Notes: generated by a model from the sequence alone, not told the origin. Shown: positions 23,455-33,014, numbered from the stretch's first letter. The stretch is 35,221 bases of DNA from Eubacteriales bacterium (GCA_021372675.1 JAJFTZ010000073.1:1-35221), one strand, 5' to 3'. Program-made: numbers and translations.

Positions 23455-25011
23455 ATGGCCGGTTCTTACTGTAAAAAATGCGGGGCGCAGCTTGGGGAAA
23501 CCGCGTGGTACTGTAAAATTTGCGGCGCGCCCACCGATGAGCTTTTGGTGAGCTGCCGCGCCTGCGGGAAGGAAACGAGCGCCGGCGGCGGCTTTTGCCA
23601 GAGCTGCGGCGCGCGTTTGGAAAAAACACCCGCCGCCGACGTGCGGGAGCTTTCGCGCCTGCGGCTGAAATACCATCCGCTATGGATACCCGTCGCGGCG
23701 CTTTTGGCGACGCTTTTGTTCCTTGCGGCGGCGCGCTTCTTATGGCAGCTGCAAAGCGGCGCGTTCCCGCGCGAGGGGGTATTGTGGAGCGCGCTTTTAC
23801 TCGGCGCGTTCGCCTGCGCGGCGTTTTACGGAGGCCGCGCGCTGCTGATCGCCGCCGAAGGGTTCCAGCGGGGCGAGTACGCGGCCGCAAAAAAGGAAGA
23901 TGCGCGCTTGCAAAGGAGCGGGCGCGGCAAAAAGCGAAACGGCTTTTCGGCGTTCCTCCGGGCCCGGCCGCTCGCGGCGGCCTTGACGCTGTTCACCTGC
24001 ATAGCGCTTTGCGCCGGCCTTTTATTGCCGCCCGCGGCGGAACCGGCCGGGGCCGCGGCGGAGCAACCCGAAGCGGCTGCGGATACCCCCGCGGCCCCGG
24101 GCGCGCCCGCCGACGGCGCGGAGGGCGAAGCCTTGCCCGAAAACGGCGGTGAGGCGCTGCGCCTAAAAGGGGCATGGTGGAATTTTTCGGATCAATGGAT
24201 AGATTATGTACCGGTCATAAACTTCATCTGCATCTCCGGAGATACCGCTCTCACCGGCACCTGCTCCGATACAGCGCAGTTGAAAGCCTATCTGAAAAGC
24301 GGCGTGATAAGCGATTCGATGACCGTAAACCAACAGTACACCTATGTCGTAAAGGAAACCGCTTTCCTCGAAGTGAACAATATTGTGGATGAGGATTATC
24401 TTTACAACGCCGTGATTGAGATGTACGATGCCGGGGGCTCCCTTGCTTCGACTTGGGATCTTGACTCCTTGCAGTCGCTCACCATGCGTGACCCGGAGGA
24501 TCCGCTGCGCTATGATATCCGCGACAGCTACCAGTCCGATGAACTGTGCGCCTATTCGTTCGTACCCGCGCAGGGTGAAGCCACCACAATCGTATCGGCC
24601 GACCCGCCCAAAGTTTGGGGCGTTTGGGTCTCTATCGCGGATTACGAAGACTATACCCAGCTCAACTACCATAATAAGGCAGATATACCGTATGTGTTCT
24701 TTTTGGATGACGGCGTGCTGTATAAGGGAAACTGCACGGGCGCAAAGGAGATGCTCGACTTGATCATGAGTCTACCCGCGATGCCGGAAAACATGGACGC
24801 CTACGAAGGCAGCTTTACCACCGAGGATGCCGTATACACGCTGAAGCCCGATATGCGCTATCCAATGGTGGACAGCTGCCGCATCCATGTCACCCTAAAG
24901 CCGGGCGAAAAACCAGTCTTATGGGAAATGGGAACAGGCTCTATACTCTATACCGATGACGGCGGGATATATTATTGGGGCGAAGGCATCGAATGGAGTG
25001 CGATGAGATAA
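23455..25011 (+). CDS. Zinc-ribbon membrane protein with extracytoplasmic domain, paralogue 2
   Basis: A 518-residue protein with N-terminal zinc ribbons (CKKCGAQL, YCKICGAP, CRACGKET, FCQSCGARL), three membrane helices (about 77-98, 107-128 and 180-200), an Ala/Pro/Glu-rich linker, and about 280 residues of predicted extracytoplasmic sequence rich in Tyr, Asp and Thr (LKGAWWNFSDQWIDY, then repeats of a WxxW-type start at VWGVWVSIADYEDY). The two halves of the outer part may be repeats of one small domain, each beginning near LKGAWW/VWGVWV. AAAGGAGG precedes the ATG. It is the last gene of the run. Confidence 0.78.
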   Translation: MAGSYCKKCGAQLGETAWYCKICGAPTDELLVSCRACGKETSAGGGFCQSCGARLEKTPAADVRELSRLRLKYHPLWIPVAALLATLLFLAAARFLWQLQSGAFPREGVLWSALLLGAFACAAFYGGRALLIAAEGFQRGEYAAAKKEDARLQRSGRGKKRNGFSAFLRARPLAAALTLFTCIALCAGLLLPPAAEPAGAAAEQPEAAADTPAAPGAPADGAEGEALPENGGEALRLKGAWWNFSDQWIDYVPVINFICISGDTALTGTCSDTAQLKAYLKSGVISDSMTVNQQYTYVVKETAFLEVNNIVDEDYLYNAVIEMYDAGGSLASTWDLDSLQSLTMRDPEDPLRYDIRDSYQSDELCAYSFVPAQGEATTIVSADPPKVWGVWVSIADYEDYTQLNYHNKADIPYVFFLDDGVLYKGNCTGAKEMLDLIMSLPAMPENMDAYEGSFTTEDAVYTLKPDMRYPMVDSCRIHVTLKPGEKPVLWEMGTGSILYTDDGGIYYWGEGIEWSAMR

Positions 25012-25111
25012 GCGCGGCGGCGTCTGTAGACAGGAGCGAGGAAGCATAAGGTATTACGTTACGCGAGTTCTCATACGAATGCGCGAATTACGCAAAAAAG
25101 TCCCATTTAGC

Positions 25112-25235
25112 TGAACTGGCCAAGAGATAGTGGACAAAAGAATGCAAATCAAAGCCCCTGCACAGTTTTAAGTTGAGTAGGGGCTTTGGAATTCATAGCA
25201 TGGGCGGACGTTCCTTGTTAAAATGGACAACAGCC
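25112..25235 (-). mobile_element. IS3-like element end remnant, copy 2
   Basis: Similar over about 120 bp to 15842-15963 and in the same orientation. It begins CTGGCCAAGAGATAGTGGACA; on the minus strand it reads AVVHFNKERPPML followed by a stop, like the C-terminal region of an IS3 OrfB. The region 25012-25111 before it holds no gene I can identify. Confidence 0.45.
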
Positions 25236-25254
25236 CTGATCACACCCGAAGCAG

Positions 25255-25658
25255 GGCTGCCCATTATTACATCCGTGCATATTATTCAAAGCGGCATGCT
25301 CCGCCCTTCCATGAAGCAGCGTATTGATGAACTGGAAAGCGGCGAGAAAAAGCCTTGAAGCCTCTATCGCTCAGGAAGAAATACAAAAAACCTGCTGACG
25401 CGGGAACAGGTCGTGTTTTGGATCAGCCAGCTTAAGAATAGTGACACAAAGGATATGGCCTTCAGGCAGCATCTGATCCATACGTTTGTAAACGCGAACT
25501 GTCTTTATAACGATAGAATGGTGCTGACATATAACTACAAGGACGGAACCAAAGCCATTATCCTAGAGCAAACAGAAAAGGCCTTTGATATAGGGGAAAA
25601 TGGAGGTTCGGATTTAATAAATCGCATTTCGCAAAAGAAGATAATCCGAACCCGATAA
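25255..25658 (+). pseudogene. Serine recombinase C-terminal remnant
   Basis: Three frames together give QSGMLRPSMKQRIDELESGE, then LEASIAQEEIQ, then LLTREQVVFWISQLKNSD and HTFVNANCLYNDRMVLTYNY. These match the C-terminal end of a large serine recombinase and align with the intact protein at 33522 (FVNSIRLYDDKIIFTYNYKD). Two frameshifts, near 25357 and 25395, and loss of the catalytic N-terminal part make it non-functional. Its 5' side is cut by the IS-like remnant, and its 3' end runs into the 61-bp hairpin repeat. Confidence 0.85.
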
Positions 25659-25695
25659 TCCCCATAGGGGATGGGTTCGGATTTGTCTTATATTT
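25635..25695 (+). repeat. 61-bp hairpin repeat, copy 2
   Basis: AATCCGAACCC (25643-25653) pairs with GGGTTCGGATT (25673-25683), then TGTCTTATATTT. Nearly identical to 15387-15447 and in the same orientation. Its first bases encode the last residues of the recombinase remnant, so it is that gene's own terminator. Confidence 0.8.
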
Positions 25696-25719
25696 GAAGG
25701 ATTTAGAGTAAAAAAGAAG

Positions 25720-25762
25720 GGGCGAACATCGGGCAAAGTTGGCCCGATGTTCGCCCTTTGTG
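25720..25762 (-). terminator. Long palindrome after the MobV operon, probable terminator
   Basis: GGGCGAACATCGGGC (25720-25734) and GCCCGATGTTCGCCC (25742-25756) form a perfect 15-bp stem. On the minus strand it lies 12 nt after the last gene and is followed by TTCTTTTTTACTC; on the plus strand TTTGTGTG follows. Its inner sequence recurs in a second palindrome at 28575-28607. Confidence 0.75.
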
Positions 25763-25767
25763 TGTGG

Positions 25768-25953
25768 TTATTTGCCGCTATTTTCAGTTTGCACCTGTTT
25801 TGCTTTTTCTACCCTGTATTCCGCTAAATCTTTTTTCCCCTCCTCGCTTTCGTAGTATTTCTGTATCTTAGGCAAAAGACACCGAGCCAACGCCTCAAAC
25901 TGATAATCGGGAATATCCATGCCGCTGCTGGACTTTTGAACCTTTTTCGCCAT
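25768..25953 (-). CDS. Small conserved mobile-element protein downstream of MobV
   Basis: A 61-residue protein beginning MAKKVQKSSSGMDIPDYQFE and ending in a charged helix (EEGKKDLAEYRVEKAKQVQ). GGAGG lies about 13 bases before the ATG. I recall similar short proteins next to MobV relaxases in Clostridia, but I do not know a function. An open frame extends upstream towards the relaxase gene; it lacks an RBS. Confidence 0.65.
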   Translation of the reverse strand: MAKKVQKSSSGMDIPDYQFEALARCLLPKIQKYYESEEGKKDLAEYRVEKAKQVQTENSGK

Positions 25954-26038
25954 GTATTCGCCGCGTCCTCCATATATTAAATTTTCAAAGTACAAAGCCC
26001 GCCGAAGCGGGCGAAAGAATTGATATAGGCTGACCTCC

Positions 26039-26962
26039 TTAGCGTTCCTGTTGTTGTGATTTCTGCTGTATTCTGGCTTGTTGCTTAATTTCGTCGGGCA
26101 GCGATTCCACAAACTGCCTTAAATTTCGGTGTTCGATTTGCAGCTTGGCGGTTTCCATCTGTCTGCCGATGCCGTCCTTCTCGTTCGCCGCCGCTTTCTT
26201 GGAGAGAGCGGCGTTTTCCTTTTCCAAATAGTCAATCTCTTTCTTGTATTTGCGTACTTGCGATTCAAACCGCTCCATATTGGGAAAAAACTTTTGCAGC
26301 AAGACAAGGGCTTCATCCTTTTTCTTGCCGACATTAATCGGATTGATGCCGTCAAGCGCGGCTTGTATCGCTGTCGCTTGCTTTGTGAGCCGCACAGCCT
26401 GTTTAAATACTCTTGTCGGTATGTGTCGCCGCCCTGTGACGCTGGCCGATTCGCCGCGTTCAATGTCGGGGAATGATTTGACCATGTGGGTAAAGAAATC
26501 ATCCTGCCACTTGGTAAGCTGGGTGCGGTTGCCGATGATCTCTTTTGCCGACAGCCGCCCATCCTCTGTAATTGGTGTAAAGCACAGATGCATATGCGGC
26601 GTTTTCTCGTCCATGTGGACAACGGCGGCGAAAATGTTATCTTTGCCGATTTTCTTTGATAGAAAATCAACCGCCGTTTGGAAAAACACTTTGACCTCCT
26701 CCCGCTTCTTGCCCTTGAAAAAGTCGGGGCTGGCGGTTATCAGCGTGTCCACAAAGCGGATGCTGTCTTTTCGGGTTTTGCATCCCGCCGCCTCGATCCG
26801 TGCGTCCGATTCCCGCTTATAGGATGTCATTGGCTGAATGATATGAAAATTGTGCTTGCTCTTTGCTCTATCAATATCGGGATTGCTGGCATACTTTTCC
26901 TTGGTGCGTTCATGGTGAGCCTCCAAAGCGCCAGCGCCGCCTTTTTGCTTGGCAAAGCGCAT
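26039..26962 (-). CDS. MobV family relaxase (Mob/Pre plasmid recombination enzyme)
   Basis: A 307-residue relaxase from the ATG at 26962. The N-terminus MRFAKQKGGAGALEAHHERT, the block HNFHIIQPMTSY and the metal-binding HMDEKTPHMHLCF (His-x-Asp-Glu...His-x-His) are MobV signatures. The C-terminal third is coiled coil. In relatives the protein starts six codons earlier, before AQYAIMRFAK. Here those codons are present and follow AAGGAG, but the expected start codon reads ATC (26980-26978). Either ATC is used, or translation begins at the ATG further down with poor RBS spacing. It nicks the element at oriT for mobilisation. Confidence 0.88.
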   Translation of the reverse strand: MRFAKQKGGAGALEAHHERTKEKYASNPDIDRAKSKHNFHIIQPMTSYKRESDARIEAAGCKTRKDSIRFVDTLITASPDFFKGKKREEVKVFFQTAVDFLSKKIGKDNIFAAVVHMDEKTPHMHLCFTPITEDGRLSAKEIIGNRTQLTKWQDDFFTHMVKSFPDIERGESASVTGRRHIPTRVFKQAVRLTKQATAIQAALDGINPINVGKKKDEALVLLQKFFPNMERFESQVRKYKKEIDYLEKENAALSKKAAANEKDGIGRQMETAKLQIEHRNLRQFVESLPDEIKQQARIQQKSQQQER

Positions 26963-27011
26963 GATGGCGTATTGTGCGATAGTGGTGAGCTCCTTCCTGT
27001 AAAATGAAAAA

Positions 27012-27032
27012 TAGAGGCATTTTAGGCCTCTA
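27012..27032 (-). terminator. Hairpin terminator upstream of the MobV gene
   Basis: On the minus strand TAGAGGC, a 7-nt loop and GCCTCTA are followed by TTTTTCATTTT. It separates the cysteine-rich VLP gene from the relaxase gene, so relaxase expression needs read-through or its own promoter. Confidence 0.6.
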
Positions 27033-27034
27033 AA

Positions 27035-27054
27035 GGTATTAGTGTATTGCCCCC
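27035..27054 (+). other. Candidate oriT nick region of the MobV relaxase
   Basis: The plus strand reads GGTATTAGTGTATTGCCCCC just upstream of the relaxase gene. TTAGTGTATT resembles the TAGTGTGTTA nick region of pMV158-type MobV origins, and the site is in the expected position. No long flanking inverted repeat is present, so this is tentative. Confidence 0.35.
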
Positions 27055-27101
27055 TGCAATTTGAGCGGTAGAAACCGCATAAATACAGGCTTTTTAAGCC
27101 C

Positions 27102-27515
27102 CTACTTTTCTACTCTTGCCCTTCGTTTTCGGGCGTGAACAGCCTTTTGCCTTTTTTGTACCGTTACTGCGCAATTGGCGCAGTATTTGGCGCTACTGGA
27201 TTTGGACTGAAATGCCTTGCCGCAGACCGCGCATCGTTTCGTAGTATCATCACGGAAAATTTCCGCTTTTAACGATAGCCCTTCTTTATCTTCCAGCAAC
27301 ACCCGCCGGAAAAACTTGCAGTTGACGGAATAGGATATGCTCTGAACGCAATCACAGCTATCACCGTCATCCAGCAAGAGGCAGTTACCATCGTCATAGT
27401 TGCAACAGATTTTGCGAATAAGGGCATTTGCTCGTTTCCGCTGGCTTGGCGTCATCCGCGGCAGGGAACCGTCCGGCCTTCGCTCGATGGGTGCTAATGC
27501 CTTGATATTAAACAT
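27102..27515 (-). CDS. Cysteine-rich VLP domain protein
   Basis: A 137-residue protein with the pattern MTPSQRKRANALIRKICCNY, then DGNCLLLDD, CDCVQSISYSVNCKFF and a C-terminal zinc-ribbon-like CAVCGKAFQSKSSSAKYCANC. This matches the 'cysteine-rich VLP' proteins of Clostridial integrative elements, whose role is not known. The start was chosen at the ATG before FNIKALAPIE, preceded by AAAGAGG; an ATG at 27608 in the same frame overlaps the upstream gene. Confidence 0.75.
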   Translation of the reverse strand: MFNIKALAPIERRPDGSLPRMTPSQRKRANALIRKICCNYDDGNCLLLDDGDSCDCVQSISYSVNCKFFRRVLLEDKEGLSLKAEIFRDDTTKRCAVCGKAFQSKSSSAKYCANCAVTVQKRQKAVHARKRRARVEK

Positions 27516-27579
27516 AAAACCTCTTTCTTTTTGATTTCCGGGCAACAAAAAGCCACGCCTCATTTCTGAACCGTGGCTT

Positions 27580-28428
27580 CTACTGCTGTTCTTCTTCGTA
27601 TTTGACAAATGCTTTTGTGATGGACTGTATTCGCTTGATTACCCCGCTGTGGTTCTTGTACCCCAGCTTGGCCGCTATTTCCTCGTAGGTGAACCCCTCG
27701 ACCCGTAGCTCCAATATCTTCATGTCCTTTTCGGATAATCGAGCCTTGAACCGTTGGCAGAAGTCTTCCGCAACAATCCTATCCTCAAAATTGTCGGAAA
27801 TGTCCTCTATCTCATGGATTCCGTGTTCCTCGTCCTCCATACAGGCTTCAAGAGATACCATCTGAACTTTAGAGCGTGTATGGTACCATTTACGCAGAAA
27901 GTCCGTTCTGACGTTGGTATTCCACTTCATAAAGTCCTCGTCGCAGGGCATTTCCTTTACAACATCAAGAACGGGCTGCCAGTTTTCTTCCCCAATTGCC
28001 CGTTTAACTACGCGCTCCATAACAGCCTTGATATATTCCGGCTTTAAGAACGGGATTTCAGTATGTGGCGGTACTTGAAATAACGCCTGTACGCCCCAGC
28101 CTGTCTCTTTCTCCAGCAACTTCGCCCATAATGGCAAAAGGTAGGATAGCCGCCATGCAGGGAAATAGCCCGTATAGTGCTCTAACCAGCCGCCAAAGCC
28201 GAAGTGTGGAAAGACCAGAGCAGCTGTTGCATCCATGATGTCTTTCAAAAATGCCTTGCCCGTAATCAATTTCATCTTTGCGGGAGAATTTGAAAGCTCG
28301 GATAAATCACGCGGCAGGGTGCTAAGTAGCGGGTATCGCACAAACCTATCTTCCGGCAAAAAATAAACAAGGGGCAGATAGCGGATATGGCTGTCGTAGG
28401 GGAATTTGACAATGGTGTGTTGGCTCAC
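27580..28428 (-). CDS. Sigma-70 region 4-like regulator of the mobile element
   Basis: A 282-residue protein. The last 70 residues read RLSEKDMKILELRVEGFTYE then EIAAKLGYKNHSGVIKRIQS, a sigma-70 region 4/LuxR-like helix-turn-helix. The acidic linker before it (EDEEHGIHEIEDISDNFEDR) and the N-terminal about 200 residues match no domain I can name. The GTG at 28428 lies eight bases after AAAGGAGG; an earlier GTG overlaps the RBS itself. It probably drives or controls the minus-strand mobilisation genes. Confidence 0.7.
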   Translation of the reverse strand: MSQHTIVKFPYDSHIRYLPLVYFLPEDRFVRYPLLSTLPRDLSELSNSPAKMKLITGKAFLKDIMDATAALVFPHFGFGGWLEHYTGYFPAWRLSYLLPLWAKLLEKETGWGVQALFQVPPHTEIPFLKPEYIKAVMERVVKRAIGEENWQPVLDVVKEMPCDEDFMKWNTNVRTDFLRKWYHTRSKVQMVSLEACMEDEEHGIHEIEDISDNFEDRIVAEDFCQRFKARLSEKDMKILELRVEGFTYEEIAAKLGYKNHSGVIKRIQSITKAFVKYEEEQQ

Positions 28429-28574
28429 AGGGTACACCTCCTTTGAGAAAATAGTTCATATACTATATAACGTCATAAGTATAGATTAATTGTTCCTATA
28501 TTAGCAAAAGTATTTTCAAAATGCAAAATTGTTTTGCCGCTGCACTTGAGGGTATTTTGTCTCGAAGTCCCACC

Positions 28575-28607
28575 CACAACATCGGGCCAAGTTGGCCCGA
28601 TGTTGTG
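28575..28607. repeat. 33-nt near-perfect palindrome
   Basis: CACAACATCGGGCCAA, one central base, then TTGGCCCGATGTTGTG: 16-bp arms with a single-base centre. It lies between the divergent sigma-like and XRE operons and has no T tract. The inner ACATCGGGC...GCCCGATGT is shared with 25724-25750 on the other side of the mobilisation module. Such a tight palindrome is more likely a protein-binding site than a terminator. Confidence 0.75.
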
Positions 28608-28625
28608 CCAATATGTCGAAACTTC

Positions 28626-28654
28626 TTGATAGATGTAATAACATTTGCTACAAT
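28626..28654 (+). promoter_or_regulatory. Promoter of the XRE-methyltransferase operon
   Basis: TTGATA (28626-28631), a 17-bp spacer and TACAAT (28649-28654), 28 nt before the XRE start. The palindrome at 28575-28607 ends 18 bp upstream of the -35 box. Confidence 0.75.
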
Positions 28655-28682
28655 ATTGTCAACCAAATGCGAGGTGAGCAAG

Positions 28683-28885
28683 ATGGAGTTTCCAGAAAAA
28701 CTGCGATATGTAAGGGAAAAACTTAATATCAGCCAAGAAGACTTGGCGCGCGCCTTAAATGTAAGTTATGCGACGATAAATAGATGGGAAAATTCCAAGA
28801 CAAAACCTATCAAAATGGCACAGGCTGCTTTTTATGACTATTGCAAAAAACACGGAGTCAGCTTTGAAGGAAGCGAGGAATCGTA

Positions 28886-28886
<1 letters not shown>
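28683..28886 (+). CDS. XRE-family regulator (possible controller protein)
   Basis: A 67-residue single helix-turn-helix protein: LRYVREKLNISQEDLARALN then VSYATINRWENSKTKP. The ATG at 28683 follows GAGGTGAGCAAG. Its stop overlaps the methyltransferase start (TAATG), so the two are coupled. Small XRE proteins directly before a methyltransferase often act as controller (C) proteins that time modification and restriction. The tight palindrome upstream is its obvious candidate operator. Confidence 0.85.
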
Positions 28887-30129
<1,243 letters not shown>

Positions 30130-30133
<4 letters not shown>

Positions 30134-31212
30134 AAATAGAACTGCACGAGATACCCGTCCGCGATGTTGCAGAACATTACGTTGATAACGCGGAAGAAGG
30201 CGTTATTGGGTATAACGGTAAGCTGAATATCCGCCCTAAATACCAACGCGAATTTGTTTACGACGAGAAAAAGCGCAACGCCGTTATAGACACTATCCGC
30301 AAAGACTTCCCGCTTAATGTCATGTATTGGGTAAAGAACGAGGATGGAACCTTTGAAGTTCTGGATGGGCAACAGCGGACAATCAGCTTTTGTCAGTACG
30401 TCAAGGGCGAGTTTTCCGTGGAAAATCGAGCTTTTCATAATCTTACCGAAACTGAGAAGCAGCAGATTTTGGACTATAAGCTGATGATTTATTTTTGCGA
30501 GGGTAATGATAAGGAAAAGCTCGATTGGTTCAAGATCATCAATATCGCCGGAGAAAAGCTGACCGATCAGGAATTACGGAACGCGGTTTACACGGGGACA
30601 TGGCTCACCGCTGCCAAGTTAATATTCAGTAAAAGTAACTGCGCGGCCTATCTATTGTCAAAGGACTATGTGAACGGCTCCCCGATTCGGCAGGAAATTT
30701 TACAGACGGCTCTGGACTGGATCAGCAATGGTGAAATCGAAAAATATATGTCCATCCATCAACATGACCCAAATGCCAATGAAATATGGACGTATTTTAG
30801 GAATGTTATCGAGTGGGTGCAACTCACCTTTACAAACTATCGAAAAGAAATGAAAGGTATCGCTTGGGGCGATCTTTATGATAAATACCATGGCGATATG
30901 TTTGATACCGCGAACATTGAGCAGGAAATACAGTCGTTGATGATGGACGATGATGTTACGAACAAAAAGGGTATCTATCCGTATGTCTTGACCCGTAACG
31001 AAAGATATTTGAGCATCCGCGCCTTTTCGGAAAGTCAGAAACGAGCAGCGTATGAAAGGCAAAAAGGCATTTGCACAAAGTGCGGCAAGCATTTTGAATT
31101 GCGTGAAATGGAGGCTGACCATATTACGCCGTGGAGCGAGGGCGGCAAAACTATTCCCGAAAACTGTCAAATGCTTTGTAAGGACTGCAATCGCAGGAAA
31201 AGTGATATATAA
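30130..31212 (+). CDS. DUF262 and HNH domain nuclease
   Basis: A 360-residue protein. The N-terminal half is DUF262: IRPKYQREFVYDEKKRNAVI and VLDGQQRTISF are the conserved PxYQR and DGQQR blocks found in GmrS and related NTP-binding nucleases. The C-terminus is an HNH endonuclease: CTKCGKHF...EADHITPWSEGGKTIPENCQ, then MLCKDCNRRK, with two CxxC zinc knuckles. The ATG overlaps the methyltransferase stop (ATGA), and an AAAGGAA lies ahead of it. It is the likely restriction partner; whether it cuts unmodified or modified DNA cannot be told from sequence. Confidence 0.88.
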
Positions 31213-31247
31213 TCAATCGAGCACAAAAAATATAGGGGGAAAAAAGA

Positions 31248-31874
31248 GTGGCCGACTATCCGTATTTAGCATCAAATAAAAACGTTTTAGCGGTGTTTGA
31301 AAAAATAAGAACCGCGGGGAAGCCGCCCAAATTCACAAACGAATTCATTCGACAAATGGGATTCACGAGCACAAACGACAGAGCATACTCTCCTCTGCTA
31401 AAAAAACTTGGATTTATTACTGATGATGGAACACCAACACAATACTATGACCAGTTAAGAGACGAATCTACAGCTAAAAAGGTGCTGGCAGACAGACTTA
31501 AGGTGCTGTATTCTGAACTTTTCAATATCAATACAGCAATGCAAGATGCTCCAGATAGTGAGGTTAAGGGGGCTATAAGCCGTGTCACAGGCAAAGATGA
31601 AGACAATGTAAGTAGGATATTTTTAACATTCAAAGCGCTGTGCGGTATTGCTGATTTCAAAGAAAACAGTCATTCAAAGGCGGCAAGACCACAGCATACA
31701 ATTGACGCAGAACCTGTGATTGAACTACCAAAAGAGAATGGGAACGGAAATGTTAACGGTAGTATTTCCGACGTTCCGTCATTTCACTACAATATACAGA
31801 TTCATCTCCCCGCTACAACTGATGTATCAGTTTATAATGCAATTTTCAAGAGTATACGAGAAAACTTCAAGTGA
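31248..31874 (+). CDS. DUF5343 domain protein
   Basis: A 208-residue protein beginning ADYPYLASNKNVLAVFEKIR and containing FIRQMGFTSTNDRAYSPLLK, then KLGFITDDG, characteristic of DUF5343, a probable winged-helix domain near the N-terminus. A polar linker (KENGNGNVNGSISD) is followed by a short C-terminal beta segment (YNIQIHLPATTDVSVYNAIF). The GTG start follows AGGGGGA by seven bases. It stands between the HNH and HEPN genes on the same strand. Role unknown; it could be a sensor or DNA-binding partner. Confidence 0.75.
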   Translation: MADYPYLASNKNVLAVFEKIRTAGKPPKFTNEFIRQMGFTSTNDRAYSPLLKKLGFITDDGTPTQYYDQLRDESTAKKVLADRLKVLYSELFNINTAMQDAPDSEVKGAISRVTGKDEDNVSRIFLTFKALCGIADFKENSHSKAARPQHTIDAEPVIELPKENGNGNVNGSISDVPSFHYNIQIHLPATTDVSVYNAIFKSIRENFK

Positions 31875-31887
31875 GGGGAATTGCACC

Positions 31888-32466
31888 ATGAGTACAGTTG
31901 AGAACTTAAAAAGCTTTGTCTTTAATGCAATGCTTATTGAAGATTCGCTTTTTTCTATCCAAAAGCGGGGAGTTCCTGTAAAGGAGGGCATAGAGCAACA
32001 ACCTGTTTCGCGCATTGTTTCCACCGAATACAATCCGTTGTTAATCCAGCAAGCATTAGATATGTCATCTGTATATACAATCTTGTTTTGCATTGAAAAT
32101 ACTTTAAGAGATTTTATCGTCCAAAGACTATCCGAGCGAAAGGGCCTTGACTGGTGGGATACTTGCGTGCCTAAAAAAGTACAAGACGAGGCTAATAAAC
32201 TTAAAGCACGAGAAGAGCAAAATAAGTACCTTTCGACAAGAGGCGATTCACTAATTAACTATACGATGCTTGATAACTTAACTCAGATAGTTACTAATAA
32301 TTGGGATGATTTTTCTGATATTATTCCTAATCAATCATGGATTCAATCTCGGATGCACGATTTGACAATGTGCAGAAATGTAATAATGCACACGGGTGTA
32401 TTGTCACGTTACGATATTGATAGAATCGAAAGTATTTCACGAGATTTCATGAGCCAGTTAGGATAA
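31888..32466 (+). CDS. Swt1-like HEPN domain protein
   Basis: A 192-residue helical protein. RNVIMH near residue 163 fits the RxxxxH catalytic motif of HEPN ribonucleases, and the preceding region (CIENTLRDFIVQRL, TMLDNLTQIVTNNW) fits the Swt1-type HEPN fold. HEPN RNases are common effectors of abortive infection and toxin-antitoxin systems. The ATG at 31888 follows GAGGGGAATTGCACC and starts 13 nt after the DUF5343 stop. An open frame reaches back to 31720, inside DUF5343, without an RBS. Confidence 0.8.
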   Translation: MSTVENLKSFVFNAMLIEDSLFSIQKRGVPVKEGIEQQPVSRIVSTEYNPLLIQQALDMSSVYTILFCIENTLRDFIVQRLSERKGLDWWDTCVPKKVQDEANKLKAREEQNKYLSTRGDSLINYTMLDNLTQIVTNNWDDFSDIIPNQSWIQSRMHDLTMCRNVIMHTGVLSRYDIDRIESISRDFMSQLG

Positions 32467-32762
32467 AGGTGTGTATCCCTTATAAGCCTACAATTCATAT
32501 GAAACTTCTTCAAATACCGTTTATCAATGATGCTATCTGTGATCGTCTATGAGGGTGTAGAAAAATTCAATAAGCGCATGCTTTCCTATGCTATTTGTTT
32601 TAAGATGAATAGCTAATTGTAGATGCGCTAAGTCGAATGCAGCAAACCGTATGAGATGTGAAGAAACGAGGGAACGGTATGCCCGCCCTCCTTGCCGAAA
32701 ACAGGCCGCGACTTTCTCACTACCCGCTCGAAAATCCCGCCCCGTTTTCCTGCCGCTCAAAG

Positions 32763-32795
32763 CCGCGCCGCCCATATGGCGGCAGCGCGGTTTTT
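32763..32795 (+). terminator. Intrinsic terminator downstream of the HEPN gene
   Basis: CCGCGC and CGCC pair with GGCG and GCGCGG around a CATAT loop with a 3-nt bulge, followed by TTTTT. It lies about 300 nt after the HEPN stop. Confidence 0.7.
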
Positions 32796-32966
32796 CCCGT
32801 CAGTCGGAGGGCAGGCATAACACACTAGACTTTGCCTACGGCAAAATCGTGTGCCAAAGGGAGCTGCGGCCCCTTTGGAAACCCCTAGATATTGCCCTGC
32901 GCTTGCTTATCAGCCCACACAAAGCAGCTTGCTTTGCTTGGCTGCCGTGCTCACTTCGGGCAACAC

Positions 32967-33014
32967 AAAAGCCGCCGAGTGTCCTCACCTCTGTTTGGAC
33001 ATTCGGCGGCTTTT
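32967..33014. terminator. Strong bidirectional hairpin before the XRE-recombinase genes
   Basis: AAAAGCCGCCGAGTGTCC and GGACATTCGGCGGCTTTT form an 18-bp stem with one G-U pair around a 12-nt loop. A and T runs on the two sides let it terminate either strand, insulating recombinase genes from the cargo. Confidence 0.75.
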
